Assembly: GCA_001179505.1 (NCBI GenBank) | Contig: CDMY01000466.1 | Location: forward strand, 110,127 to 174,126 | Source: Vitrella brassicaformis | Taxonomy: Eukaryota > Sar > Vitrellaceae | Direction: 5' to 3' | Length of the DNA stretch: 64,000 nucleotides | Shown: piece after piece, positions 35,037 through 45,993 of the stretch | How the letters are laid out: each line of letters starts with the position of its first letter | Numbering within the stretch: the stretch's first letter is position 1 | Notes under the pieces: generated by a model | Databases searched by the model: none | Told to the model about the DNA's origin: nothing | What the model saw: the letters and a program-made list of their open reading frames with translations, nothing else | Made by a program: the position numbers and the translations under genes

Positions 35037-38000
35037 TCACACAAGCGTCCTGATGTGCACATCAGCCATGTTCGTCACGAGAGCAGCGGGCGGGAACATC
35101 GGGGCGTCAGGGACACGGTGGTGTCCCCAATAGGGCTGGCGAGGGGCTTCTTGGGGAGGCTCAGCCTGCTGGGGGGGTGGCCGGCCATACTGTGAGTAGG
35201 GGTGGGGATGGGGGTGTGGGGCAGGTCTGAGCCCAGGTGGCGGCCGCTGGCTGCTCAGCGTCTCCTCAAGCTCTTCCAATGTGACGCCTTGGCGCAGTAA
35301 GGCCTCGCGGAGCGCCCTGACAGACACGATGGATGACGGACACAGACAGACAAGGGTGGTCGGCTAATTAATGCAAGTGGTTGTGTTGTGTGCGGCTGGT
35401 CTCTCTCGCCTTTGCTGCTTGAAGTTGTTGGCCCAGTACTCGATGGGATCACGGGTGCGGGTGAACACCTACACACAGCAAACACAGCACGGTCGATTCA
35501 TTCGTGCCTTCGTGAGTGACGTGACGGCATCCATCGTGCTCACCGATGCGGGGAAGAATGTCCGGGCTGATCGGCCGAAGAACATGGCCTCGCCGAGACT
35601 GTCCACCATCTATAGACACATCAAGGAAAGGCACGCCGAGTGGTCTGCTCACTTCACCACTTGTCTTTTCTGGTGCCTCCCTCACTGACCTTCCTGTGGC
35701 TCTGCAGCTGTGCCCTCTCCGCATAGATGGGCCACACCTCGTTGATGCGCCCCGTCAAGTTCTGCCATGCCATGCAGCAAAGCGGATGACATGAGGGCAA
35801 CAGACACACCATGCCGCACTTGAACCGTGTGTTGGTTTACCGCGATCCTCTGCTGGTGGGTGGGGTGCGTGTTCATCCACGCAGGGATCACTGACGTCGG
35901 GTCTGCATGCCACGCACACACAGACATGCGGACGGCAGGCAGGAAATCGGTAAGAGCATCCACACACACGGCAAATGAATGAGTACAGTGAGGGCATCCA
36001 TCGTCACTTACCGACTTCGAACTCAGTGTCACCCAGGTCCTGTGGAACGACACGGCGCGACAAAGGACATGTCAGTCACACATACACACACGTGCACCCA
36101 TCATGTTGTTTCGTTACTTACCATCATGGTCGTCCACAACTTGACGGCTGATAGGGGATTGTACCTGATTGCAATGACACCACACACACACACAGATGTC
36201 TGTCGGCAGCCACATCCCTTTTCCCTTGGCCAGCCCACCCTGCCCTGGCCATGAGTTCGACCCCCATGTCATCCGCCTCCTTCTCAAGCCAACGCGAATA
36301 CGGCAAATCTACACACACACACACACGCACGCACACACACACACGCACGCACGCACACACACAGAGAGAGAGAGAGAGGAATGTACTGCCTCTTTCTTTC
36401 TGAGGTTGTGATGTGGCTGACCGGTGAAGAATGTCTGTGCGACCGTAACCATCATGGACGCCACGAATGCCTTGAAGGTGGTCACGAGGCTCAGCGGCCA
36501 CGTCAGCTTGGCGATGGGGATCGACGCCACCAGACCGGTGATGACGGCCAGCGCTGAAGCCCTGGAGAGGTTCTCCATGCCGTGACGCGCCAGCACGTGT
36601 GACATCTCGTGGGCCAGCACCGACGCCAGACCCTCCTCGTTGCCCGCAACCTCGATCATCCCCGCGTATAAGAAGATGGTTCCTGCATCAGATCAAATGT
36701 CACACAACAGACAGAACAGGACAGAAGGGGCGTGTCCCATAATGGGCAAAATGCTGTCCATCCATTTGTTTGATGCTGAGAGCTCAACTGACCCAGCGGC
36801 GTCGCGAATGCGTTTCTTTCCTTTGAGGGCACGATGACGATCCGCCACACGCGGGTCATCAGATCCTCGCGACTGCACAGCTCTGGCGGCACCGCAGCAA
36901 GGATTTTCTGATCACCATACACACACGCGCACACACGTACTTGCATGCTGTGTGTGTGGTGTGTGTGGATCATTGATCATTCCCACCCGTTTGACGCGGT
37001 CGATGGCTAGGTGCAGCTCGTGGTGTTCGGGCACGACGGGGATCTGCTTGCTCTGGAGGTTCTCTATCAGGCCCTTCACCACCTCTTTGCCGATGTCAGT
37101 CTCCTACACCATCACCCACACACAGCACACAAAGAGGTGCCGCTTTCCTTCCATCCGTCCATCCATGGGAGCTGTGCTCACGTACATTCTCCCTCGTGAA
37201 CAGAATGACCCGCCACCGCTTTGTCATCGGCTGAAGGAGAGAAACGACACACAGATGAATGAAAGGAGGAATGAATAAGAAAGGACACAAACAGGATGTG
37301 TGGGCAGTCATGGAGCACCCCGACGCACATTCTGGTCGAAGGAGGTGGCCACGACCGACCCAGACAGTATGAACGGCAGCAGCGACACAGCTATCACCAC
37401 CGGCCTGTACTTGGGCTTCTTGCCCGTCACGCGCCACACAAAGGGCAGGAACCGGCTGGCCATCGAGCTGATGTTGATGATCAGCGGCTTCAACTTGGCG
37501 AACAGCGGGAGCTTGGCGCCCAGCGCCTTGAGAGAGGTAGCCAGAACCGCGAACAGCTTGCCAAGACCCAACTTGGACAGCAACGCCTTCGCACCGATAA
37601 CGGCTCCATAGATGACAGGTACGAGAGGGGGGGCGGGGCGGACGGGACTCACATGGACGAATCGACGAGAGGCCTTGACGACCAGCTGGTGGGTCGGGGC
37701 ACCCTCCGCTGGTCTCGACAAGATGTTGGCCGTCCGCCTGATGCATCCATTGTCTGACGGGGCGGCCGTGTGGAACGCTATCGCCCGCTGCCTCAGCACC
37801 GCCCTGTGCAGTGCAGATGGGCCATACGCCGCTCGTGACAATGCCGCATACGGCAAGAAGTGCCGCGAATGAGTCGATGCTGATGAGGCCGACGTCCTCG
37901 AGCAGATAGAGAGGGCATCACTGTGGTCCCGCCTCGGCTGCAGACAGGTGTGCTGCCTGCCTGCCGCTCGCAGAGCAATGCTGAATCGGTTCCTGAACAT
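35037..38000 (-). CDS. OMA1: OMA1-type mitochondrial M48 metalloprotease
   Basis: ATG at 37998-38000 starts an arginine/serine-rich presequence (MFRNRFSIALRAAGRQHTCL) expected for mitochondrial import. A helix-rich region and a hydrophobic segment (YRPVVIAVSLLPFILSGSVV) follow. The M48 peptidase domain has the zinc motif HEMSHVLARHGMEN (about 36570-36611); the first H, E and second H are the usual ligands and catalytic glutamate. The third ligand region is SRWLEKEADDMGVELMARAG, preceded by membrane-like helices (ALAVITGLVASIPIAKLTWP). Downstream VIPAWMNTHPTHQQRI is the family's closing T-H-P-S-x-x-x-R-I block. The order matches OMA1, the inner-membrane stress protease that cleaves dynamin-like and signalling proteins. 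The tail is proline-rich (HPHPHPYSQYGRPPPQQAEP). About ten exons with CA-rich introns (on the plus strand). Confidence 0.82.
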
Positions 38001-38162
38001 CAGAGATCTTCAGAGATGGATCCTCAGAGATAAAGCGCCGTGGGATTCAGTCTGCAAGGCCGTGTTATCGTGACGTTTTCATCATCCTTTCAAGTTTGTT
38101 GAGCTCGCACAGTTTGCTGAGCTCGCAGTTGCTCCCCCTGAGATCTGCAGCATTCGTCATCA
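38001..38162. promoter_or_regulatory. Bidirectional promoter region between OMA1-like and Tom22-like genes
   Basis: 162 bp separate the two start codons. It holds an 18-bp tandem direct repeat (38093-38110 and 38111-38128, core TGAGCTCGCA) and three CAGAGAT repeats near 38001-38030, all candidate regulatory sites. Confidence 0.55.
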
Positions 38163-38502
38163 ATGGGCAACTTCGTGTCCAAGATCAACTCAAACCCAAA
38201 GCTGCAAAAGGCAAAAGTCAGCACAAACAGCAGCGAATGCACAGACACATGTTTGACGCATCGTGTGCGTGTGTGTGTGTTGGTTGCAGACGAAGCTGAC
38301 GAAGTTGGCCAAGGATGTGTATTGGTTGGGCAGCAACACGGTGTGGGTGGCCATCACGGCCTTCATCGTGCTGGGCGTGCCGGTGTTTCTGCAGTACGAG
38401 AAGGAGTGCCAGATGTTCGACATGCAGGCCAACATGATGCAGCAGCAGGCACAGGCAGTAGAGGCAGCCGTGTCGGCCGTCAAACAGGGCCAGCCTGTGT
38501 GA
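38163..38502 (+). CDS. Tom22-like mitochondrial outer-membrane import receptor
   Basis: ATG at 38163 encodes MGNFVSKINSNPKLQKAK in a short first exon (donor GTCAGC at 38217). The second exon from 38290 encodes TKLTKLAKDVYWLGSNTVWV, then a single membrane helix (AITAFIVLGVPVFLQYEKE) and a glutamine-rich tail to TGA 38500-38502; about 88 residues in all. A helix entering the membrane after a conserved tryptophan, a proline in the middle of the helix and an acidic residue straight after it is the Tom22 pattern (W...P...E). Tom22 is the central organiser and preprotein receptor of the TOM complex. The long acidic cytosolic domain of fungal Tom22 is absent, as in other protist forms. Tom22 diverges quickly, so the call rests on architecture. 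Confidence 0.6.
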
Positions 38503-38920
38503 TTGAGGTGGCAAGTGGTTGGATTGGTGTAAGTGGTTGTATAGATGGTGGGTGGGTGAGGTGCCTAACTGTCCGTTTTGTGGCAGACGCGCCGTACACG
38601 AGCACACTGCTGGGGTGTAGAGAATATCATTGACTGCGTGATATTCATGCTGCTGCAGTGGAAGGATGATACGTGTCAACGAGTGCTGCCGGTGTGTACA
38701 CCACATCCATCTGCCTTTCTTCTTCCTTGTGTGCACATGGTGACTTGACTTGCAGTCGACGTGAATGCTCCTACTTTCTGTGTACAGCAGCACTGGCAAA
38801 CCATCCATTCTGAATCGTCTGATTCCACGTCAGCTTCTTCCTTGATCTGACGATCGTGATCACATGTCTGTCTGCATGCATCGGATGGAAGGCATTCACA
38901 GTCGACAACAGACACCGACA

Positions 38921-38944
38921 GGTATAAAATGCAGGCAGCGATTA
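38921..38944. promoter_or_regulatory. TATA-centred recurrent motif, copy 1
   Basis: Reads GGTATAAAATGCAGGCAGCG followed by ATT. It is the most diverged member at its left side and is followed by a 35-bp tandem repeat. Confidence 0.7.
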
Positions 38945-38957
38945 AGCAGATTATCCG

Positions 38958-39027
38958 ATTACAATCGGCCCCACACCCCCTCAGTGCCACCAATTACAAT
39001 CGGCCCCACACCCCCTCAGTGGCACCA
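38958..39027. repeat. 35-bp tandem direct repeat, two copies
   Basis: Unit of 35 bp beginning ATTACAATCGGCCCCACACC, at 38958-38992 and 38993-39027, with one difference. It lies 14 bp downstream of a TATA-centred motif. Confidence 0.9.
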
Positions 39028-40346
39028 CCCAGGCAGTCGATCCGCACACAGTCACACTGACCTCTGTCTGCACCACATCCATCCATCCATCCATCCATCA
39101 GGGCCATCAGGGTGTGATCGATTTGATTGATGGGTGGATGTGAGTGAAAGTGAGTGAGCCACACACAGAGCGGGGCGGGACATCAAAAGCAAGGTTCGTT
39201 CGAGGGAGGAGGGAGGGAGGAAGCAAACAAACAAACCGGTGCACGGATGGATGGATGCATCATCTGACTCACTCACTCAAGAAGGTCTGAAATCACAACC
39301 CACCCACCCACCCACCCAGCCGGACAGGCACCACAGCAGCCATACCCGCACATCCATCCATCCATATCTACACACAGCTGACATGATCAACCCAAATGTG
39401 TAGGTAACACACACTACCCATGAATGAGTGCGGGACGGGACCTGAGTCTCCCTCCGTCAGTGAGTGACCACCACACCACAGCACAGCACCGACGACCGAC
39501 GACCGACACCACCACAGATGCAGACAGACAGATGCAATGCAGCACACCACACCACCATGGACTGACTTGCTGCACTTCCCTGTCTTCATCTGTCTGGGGG
39601 GCCTGGCTATATATATCCCTCCCTCCCTGCTCTCACACCCTGCAACAAACACTACAGCGGGTGAGTAGGGCCGGCAAAGTTTGCATCAATCACGGCATAG
39701 ATGTGAAAGTGAGTGGAAAACATATTCCATCCGATGTAGACACCGATGTAAAATCCATCTGCGTCCCCTCCCCTTCCCTTCCCTTCCTCCCTCTTTCTCC
39801 CTGTCCCTCCATTGCATATCCATTGGCGATATAACACCCACTCGCACACTCATAATCGATTCATCATGGTCGCGTTGGTGGCGCCTCAAAAATACCCAAA
39901 GACCACGCAGGACCGTGGAGAAAACCGCCTTCTCCCTCCCCGCATCCCACACAGTCAGCTGACCTCACTCATGTCTCCATCCAATGACCTTGAGGGAATC
40001 GCTTCTTTTAGCTTCTTTCCGCAGCGAATACTGCTCTTTCTGGCGTGTCTTCGTCTCCTGCGCCACCTGACACCATGAGCATCTCCTGGCGGTGATCTGG
40101 TGATGGGTCATTACTCCAGCCGCGTCACCCGTGAATGGGAGTCCAGCTGCACATACATTCACGCGACACACTGCCACTGCTTTTCTTTTGGTAGCCCAAC
40201 ATATACCCATCACGTGGATGTCTATGTTCGTATTGGGGCAGCAAAAGTGCATAAACCTCGTCCAGAGCTGGTGCACAAGTCGCGAGGATCACTATCCTCC
40301 AATGCCGGCAACGGGACATCAGCGGGGAGGTGAAGGTCGCTCACTG

Positions 40347-41215
40347 TTACTTCAACGCGCTCAGGGCAGGCTGTCTTCTGCACTCCTCGCTTTCAGGGCT
40401 CCACTGGCTCATTTTCTGGGTAAGTAGATAATGCAGCAATTGGCCGGGAGGGGAAGCCTGCAGATGCAATGCAACCAGAGAGAGAGAGAGAGAGAACAGA
40501 AGACACAGGTATGTATGTATGTATGCATTTGTGTAGACACGTGTCCTCACTGACTCACATATTTGGCAACTGTGTTTGGGGCTGTGCGCTGGCCGCCTAT
40601 GCCCTCCACTCCGCGACCCGGGCATCAGCGTCCCCATCTGCACATGCTGCAAAGCCTCACTACACACACACACACACACACACAAGAGAGAGAGAGAGAG
40701 AGAGACATTCGAATGTGACAAAATGACTTACTTGCACTCATACAATAAAATGACGCTACATGCAGTGTGGATTGGCTGCCTACGTCCATTCACTATCTAC
40801 CTACGTCTTTCTTTCTCCCCGGAGGGCCTGGAGGAAGCTGCAAAACCGCTCGGACGAGACCTCTCAAACACTTTCTGCATGATGCACATACCGGAGAAAC
40901 GCGCTTGTCAATTCAGCAGTGAGGAATGCATCGCGCCCGCCCACGCAAGGCTCCGTTCTCTTGCTATTCTGCCCATCGCTCCATTCTCTCATGTGCGGTG
41001 CTCACCTTCGTCGGGACATTGTGACGGCCAAGCGGCTGCCGTATTGCACTCGAAATCGGACAGACGTCTTGTCTGTTGCTTACCTGCCGAGAAAGGAAAG
41101 ACACGATGTCTCAGTGTGTCGCCTACCGCCAGGAATTCAGCAAACGGCAAAATTGCCGTCCTTGGCGATTTGGGTGGCCTCGGCAACTCGGAAATCACTC
41201 CATAAAATGTGAGAC
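40347..41215 (-). CDS. Tentative hypothetical gene
   Basis: Minus-strand pieces look exon-like: YGVISELPRPPKSPRTAILP (about 41080-41210), MQKVFERSRPSGFAASSRP (about 40820-40878), VQMGTLMPGSRSGGHRRP (about 40580-40645, after a TTTGCAG acceptor), and a final block reading ASPPGQLLHYLLTQKMSQWS to a stop near 40347. Third-position bias is weak and I cannot verify the frame across all junctions. Part of 40915-40990 resembles the exon array at 52.1 and 53.4 kb, so this may be a decayed relative of that family. Confidence 0.25.
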
Positions 41216-41985
41216 ACACACCCCACATGTGAGCTGTGGCTGACCGGCGGATGAGTGCATTTGTCCATCTGACCTTGTCAAGTGGTTAGAGGTGGTTGTC
41301 GGGTGGCTGACGAGGTGTGGGATAATGCCGGCTGCTGGCGGCTTTGTCTGATGAGAGTCGACACACCAAATCGTTTGCAACTCACACACTCACCTGCCAA
41401 GCAGTATGTATTCTTGAGAGACACGCAGCGAGCTCTGAGACAAGATCAGCCGCACAGGGGACACACGTGTTTGTGGTCCATTCGGTGTGCCAGTGTCATG
41501 TTGTGATTGTTGTTGTACCATTGGCATACAGTCCATAGGCATAGCTCTTGGCAGGAGGTGTGGGAGTGGGGAACGTGCTCTCCTCCATCAGTACGCTGGG
41601 CGGCGGCAGAGATGGTCAAATCCTTGATCTGCCTGAATGGCGCACAATCACAGTGGGCTGCAGCTCTCCTTTTGTGCGGGGACTCACTCACAGCGAGGCC
41701 GTGGAATGGATGGTGGGGAGTACGCGAGAACCCAGGCAGGGCTTCAGTGCTGAACACGACCAAACTTGGACACTTCAATTCTCACGTCAGATGTTTGGTG
41801 TGACGCCCTCGTTCACCTCATCACGTAAGCACGTCGACGAGAGAGCGTCAGAAGCGGTCGACACAGACTGCTGGATATAAAATGTAGGCGGCGATTGATT
41901 GACTTGCAGCACTGAGGAACATAAAGACATGAATGTGACACACCGAGGAGACCGAACCAGACACTCCATCTTTTTATGGACGCTG
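41216..41985. other. Region without a supported gene, one TATA-centred motif
   Basis: Open frames occur on both strands (41446-41778 minus, 41548-41880 plus) but overlap each other and lack splice context. A copy of the recurrent TATA-centred motif is at 41873-41896, upstream of the minus-strand frame beginning at 41778. Confidence 0.45.
41873..41896. promoter_or_regulatory. TATA-centred recurrent motif, copy 2
   Basis: Core GGATATAAAATGTAGGCGGC followed by GATT. It is about 95 bp upstream of a minus-strand open frame starting at 41778 and about 140 bp past the last exon of the KH gene. Confidence 0.75.
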
Positions 41986-41989
41986 TGGA

Positions 41990-43954
41990 ATCAATCGGTC
42001 AAGGCATGTGGCCCCCATGTGAGCTTACGGGTTCTGTGTGGTAGCGTATGATGCGGTGTGCTGCGGCGACATCGACACTCGGGCGGCTCGCGTCATCGGG
42101 TTCCACCACGACATCCGGCTCCTGACACGAAAACGAAGGGAGTATGTGTGTGTGTGTGCGTGTATCTGTGTGTGTACCCACTCCCTCCCTTCCCACTGAC
42201 CCCAAAGATTCGCCTCTTGGTCTCCTCATAGTGCAGCTCTCGCTTCTCGAATGGCACTGGCTGACCTTGGGGCTCATCGCGGCGGCCTCGCCCGTCTGTC
42301 GGTGGGCTCGTCATGGTCTCGAACCTGGAGCCGCACTTGCAGCAACCCCTTCTCGGCGTCATCCACCCACTCTGGCATCGCCGGCTTGTCGAACGTCAGC
42401 GCCTCCTCTTCGGGGGGCTTCCAGGTCCCAACCACAGCCAGCCGTCCACTGATCCTCCTCTCGATGAGCTCCTGAGCGTCCTTGACGGCGGCAAGAGGGC
42501 CCTTGATCGTCACCTGAGTGCACAAGCACACACACGCACACACGCGCGCCCGCAGAGAGAGAGAGAGGTGTCTGTCTGTCTCGTCTGTGTGTCCTTCCTT
42601 GACTCTCGGTGTGGTGTGTTTGGAGCCTACGGTGCGATATGGTGCGGTGGACAGCGGCCCCTCACTGATGATGTGGACGCTGGTGGCCGACCTGCGCTCG
42701 ATATCCCTGACCGTCCTGCCCTGCCTGCCGATGATCCGTCCCACCAAGCCAGCCGGCACCACACACTCCCGAACCACAGTCTCGTTGTCAGTCACCTCCG
42801 CCGGCGACCTGAGTGCGGGTGGTGGGCTGTGCTGCTGCTGCTGCTGCTGCTGGTGGGGGTGGGGGTAGGGGTGGGGGTGTCTGGGGACTGCGGGGGTCTT
42901 GTGTGGGTGTGTGCCAGCGGGGGTGTGGGGGTCTCGTCGAGCAGTTCGTTGAGGCGGATCACGGTGCGGGTGGATGAATTGCTCCTCTCACGATACATGG
43001 CCTGATGGACACACACACGCAAAGACGCACACCAATGGCCTGGCCCCTGTTTGGTTGTGATGTCTCTGTGTGCACCGTTTGGACACTGTTTGCATCGGTA
43101 TGTGATGGCGAATGGAGCGCTCGGCGGCCTCGACATCGACGCTTAGGCATCTCTGCAAGCAACACATACAAACAGAGAAAACAGACAGAGGCAGTGCATG
43201 TGTGTGTGTCCACTCCCTCACTCCCTGCCCACTGACCCCGAAGATCTTCCGCCTGGTTTCGTCGTAGTGCTCCAACCGTTCCTCGATAGGCTTGTCGGTA
43301 CGGACGGGCTCCTCTCCATCCCTCCGCCGGCCGGCCTGGGCGGCGTCCGGGGGCCGCTTCATGATGGCCACATCGCCCGCCGTCGCATTGCGCCGTCGCG
43401 CGGTGGATCCATTCAGGTTGCGGCGGGCGGGCGAACTCTACCGGCTCGTCTTCAAGAAAGGCTGCTGGGCGGTAGGTGGCGACCTCCAGGATGGGCGACT
43501 TGATCTTGGCCTCGATCAGCTGCCTGGCAACCGTCATCTGAGTGGCGCACACCCACACACAGCGCAGACAGAGAGACAGACAGAGAGACAGCGGTTTGTC
43601 TGTCTGTCAGTCATGTGTGTAGAGCGTATGTACCATGCGGTGTGGTGCGTTGGGCGGCACGTTATTGAGCACCTGGATCTTGGTGCCCGAAATCTGCTGC
43701 GTCTCCCTCACCGCTTGGCCCCCGCAGCCGATTATCCGCCCCACCACTGCAGCCGGCACCACAAAGTCGGTAACCACGACACAGTCGACCTCCTCATTGA
43801 ACTCCTCGTGCCGCGGCTGCTGGTGGAAGTGGTGCTGGTGGTCAAGCGGAATGGGCGCCCGGCCCTGCCCTGGTGTGGGAGCTGGAGTGGTGGGGGCGGC
43901 TGCACGTTGTGAGGGAGGTGTGCTGGGCTGCGGTCTTGATTGAGTCCTGCACAC
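41990..43954 (-). CDS. KH-domain RNA-binding protein, two KH modules, frame broken in places
   Basis: ATG at 43952-43954 begins a glutamine/proline-rich N-terminus. The first KH domain is split by an intron: VVPAAVVGRIIGCGGQAVRE then, across the junction at about 43540-43632, MTVARQLIEAKI. A linker ends in EERLEHYDETRRKIFG, followed by an exon SVDVEAAERSIRHHIP. A second module repeats the same order: CVVPAGLVGRIIGRQGRTVR, IKGPLAAVKDAQELIERRI, ELHYEETKRRIFG and SVDVAAAHRIIRYHTEP. The GxxG loops (IIGCGGQ, IIGRQGR) are intact, so RNA binding is plausible. Each linker changes frame once without a visible intron (near 43390 and 42300), so the copy is either decaying or carries assembly indels. The N-terminus of module 2 also has competing frames. 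A TATA-centred motif lies 122 bp upstream of the start. Confidence 0.6.
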
Positions 43955-44075
43955 TCAGGGCGTGAACGAGACACGAAACAAAGCACTGAGGCGCCCATAT
44001 GTGCGCCACTCTATTACCTCCTCTCAACAAGTCTACACGTGGGAGAGCGTCAAGGTGTCGAGCAAATACGTCCAC

Positions 44076-44099
44076 GGATATAAAATGTAGGCACCGATT
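44076..44099. promoter_or_regulatory. TATA-centred recurrent motif, copy 3
   Basis: Core GGATATAAAATGTAGGCACC followed by GATT. It lies 122 bp upstream of the KH gene start at 43954. Confidence 0.75.
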
Positions 44100-44259
44100 G
44101 CAACCTACGGACACGATAGGATGCCCAGAAGACACAAACATTGGATACACACGACAGTGTTGTGCAGGAGTGTCGACTTACTGCAGCCCAAGTTTGGTCG
44201 ATGAATCTAGTCACCCACCGATTCTGGTGTACATGGAGCCTACCGTGCGGCGGTTGCAT

Positions 44260-45765
44260 GTGGTGGTGGATCATCGAATCGTCAGCTGAGTGCACAAGCA
44301 CACACACACACGCGCGCGCGCAGAGAGAGAGAGAGAGAGAGGTGTCCGTCTCCTCTGTGTGTCAGTGTGTCCTTCACTCCTGGGGTGGTGTTTGGAGCCT
44401 ACGGTGCGATATGGTGCGGTGGAGAGCGGCCCCTCATTGATGATGTGCNNNNNNNNNNNNNNNNNNNNNNNNNNNNNNNNNNNNNNNNNNNNNNNNNNNN
44501 NNNNNNNNNNNNNNNNNNNNNNNNNNNNNNNNNNNNNNNNNNNNNNNNNNNNNNNNNNNNNNNNNNNNNNNNNNNNNNNNNNNNNNNNNNNNNNNNNNNN
44601 NNNNNNNNNNNNNNNNNNNNNNNNNNNNNNNNNNNNNNNNNNNNNNNNNNNNNNNNNNNNNNNNNNNNNNNNNNNNNNNNNNNNNNNNNNNNNNNNNNNN
44701 NNNNNNNNNNNNNNNNNNNNNNNNNNNNNNNNNNNNNNNNNNNNNNNNGGAATCAATCGGTCAAGGCATGTGGCCGCCCATGTGAGCTTCGGGTTCTGTG
44801 TGTAGCGGCGGATCATGCGGTTGGCGGCGTCGACATCGACGCGGATGCGGTCGTCCTCCACATCGGGCTCCTCATCCTTCTGCATGGATACATAGATACA
44901 TACCAGACACGGAAACAGAGGCAGTGCATGTGTGTGCGTGTGTGTACCCACTCCATCACTCCCTGCCCCACTGACCCCGAAGATCTTCTTCCTGGCCTCC
45001 TCGTACCGCCTGTCTTTCTCAAGGAGTGGCGCCGGCTGGCTGTCGGGATCCTCGCTGTCAGGGGCTCGCTGGTGGATGGGCATGTCGGGCTCTCGATCCT
45101 GGATCCTCACCTGCACTTCGCCTTTCTCGGCTTCCTCCACCCAGTCGGGCATCGGCGGCTTCTCGAACTGCACCGGCTCCTTGTCCGCATCTGGCGGCTT
45201 CCACGTCCCAACCACAACAGCCGGAGCCTTGATCCTCGCCTCGATGAGCCTGTGGGCGTGCTTGACGCCAGCGAGCGAGCCCCTGATGGTGAGCTGAGTG
45301 CACAAGCACACATATACACGCAGAGAGAGGGAGAGAGAGGTGTCTGTCGGTCTGTCTGTCTGTCTGTCTATCTGTCTGGTCTGTGTCGTCTGTGTGTCCT
45401 TCCTTGACTCTCGGGGTGGTGTGTTTGGAGCCTACCATGCGGTGCGGTCCGGTCGATGGCGGCACCTCTTTGATTATGTTGACCTTGGTCGTCGACTGGT
45501 TCTCGATCTCCTTAATCGTCCCGCCGCCTTTGCCGATGATGCGCCCCACCAAGCCAGCGGGAACCCGACACTCAGTCCACACCTCAACTAACTCCCTCCC
45601 ACTAGCTCTCACGCCGCCACCAACATCAACACCAGCACCAGCACCCACCCCCACACCCACCCCGCCGCCCTCCACCTCCGCCGCCCTCTCCAACGTGCTA
45701 ATGCCACTGCCCCCAGCTGCCAAGGGGGCGAGGATCCTCACTTGGCCGCTGTCTGCAGCTTGCAT
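44260..45765 (-). CDS. KH-domain RNA-binding protein, paralogue interrupted by an assembly gap
   Basis: ATG at 45763-45765 (MQAADSGQVRILAPLAAGGS) leads through a valine/glycine-rich stretch to the first KH half CRVPAGLVGRIIGKGGGTIK. An intron with (CTGT)n follows, then LTIRGSLAGVKHAHRLIEAR. The linker VQVRIQDREPDMPIHQRA to DRRYEEARKKIFG stays in frame here, unlike in the neighbouring paralogue, and the module ends VDVDAANRMIRRYTQNPK. The splice donor after this exon in the paralogue (GTAAGC) reads GAAGC here. After 300 N a second KH first half reappears (IINEGPLSTAPYRTV), but the second half is cut off after LTIR near 44285. So the second module is truncated or misassembled. The GxxG motif is GKGG, the canonical form. 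Confidence 0.6.
44449..44748. other. Assembly gap of 300 N
   Basis: Exactly 300 consecutive N lie inside the tandem KH paralogue region. Flanks are near-identical to 42601-42690 on the left and 41989-42060 on the right, so the gap probably results from collapse of near-identical copies. The length is likely a placeholder. Confidence 0.95.
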
Positions 45766-45993
45766 TCACCATCATCATCTGGCACGTGCGACGGGTGAAC
45801 GTGCCTTGAGTGAGCTCACCCGTTGTGTATTCTGGCGAATGATTCGCTTTGCGGTGGCGCCGTCGACCCGCGGCGACTCGCATCCTGCCCCTGTGACACA
45901 TACATATCAGACACGAAAACGAAGGGACTGCAGTACCACACGAGGACTCCAACCCCTTCCAAGGCAAATCTGGTAGGTGCGCAGGGACTGCCC
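45766..45993. other. Fragment of a KH-family exon and a short inverted copy
   Basis: On the minus strand 45800-45880 reads PRVDGATAKRIIRQNTQRVS, matching the last exon of the KH modules (VDVDAANRMIRR). Bases 45934-45982 match 48478-48526 in opposite orientation. Neither belongs to an intact gene here, so they are debris of local duplication. Confidence 0.5.

Larger units (their letters stand above)
38503..40346. other. Gene-poor, repeat-bearing stretch
   Basis: No exon chain is supported. It contains a recurrent TATA-centred motif (38921-38944), a 35-bp tandem direct repeat (38958-38992 and 38993-39027), CATC, GGAG and CACC microsatellites (about 39070-39370), and runs of CCTT. Open frames here look like chance products of simple sequence. 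This marks the start of the duplicated tract. Confidence 0.6.

Noticed and set aside
38958-39027. CRISPR-like repeat
   Set aside because: There are only two contiguous units with no spacers, in a eukaryotic intron-bearing genome.
39368-39962. Open frames on both strands around 39.4-40.0 kb as genes
   Set aside because: They are composed of CACC, CATC and CCTT simple repeats, overlap each other and show no splice sites or third-position bias.
41446-41880. Overlapping frames on opposite strands near 41.5-41.9 kb as a gene
   Set aside because: Neither frame has clear codon bias or splice neighbours, and both are open over the same bases, which points to GC-rich chance.
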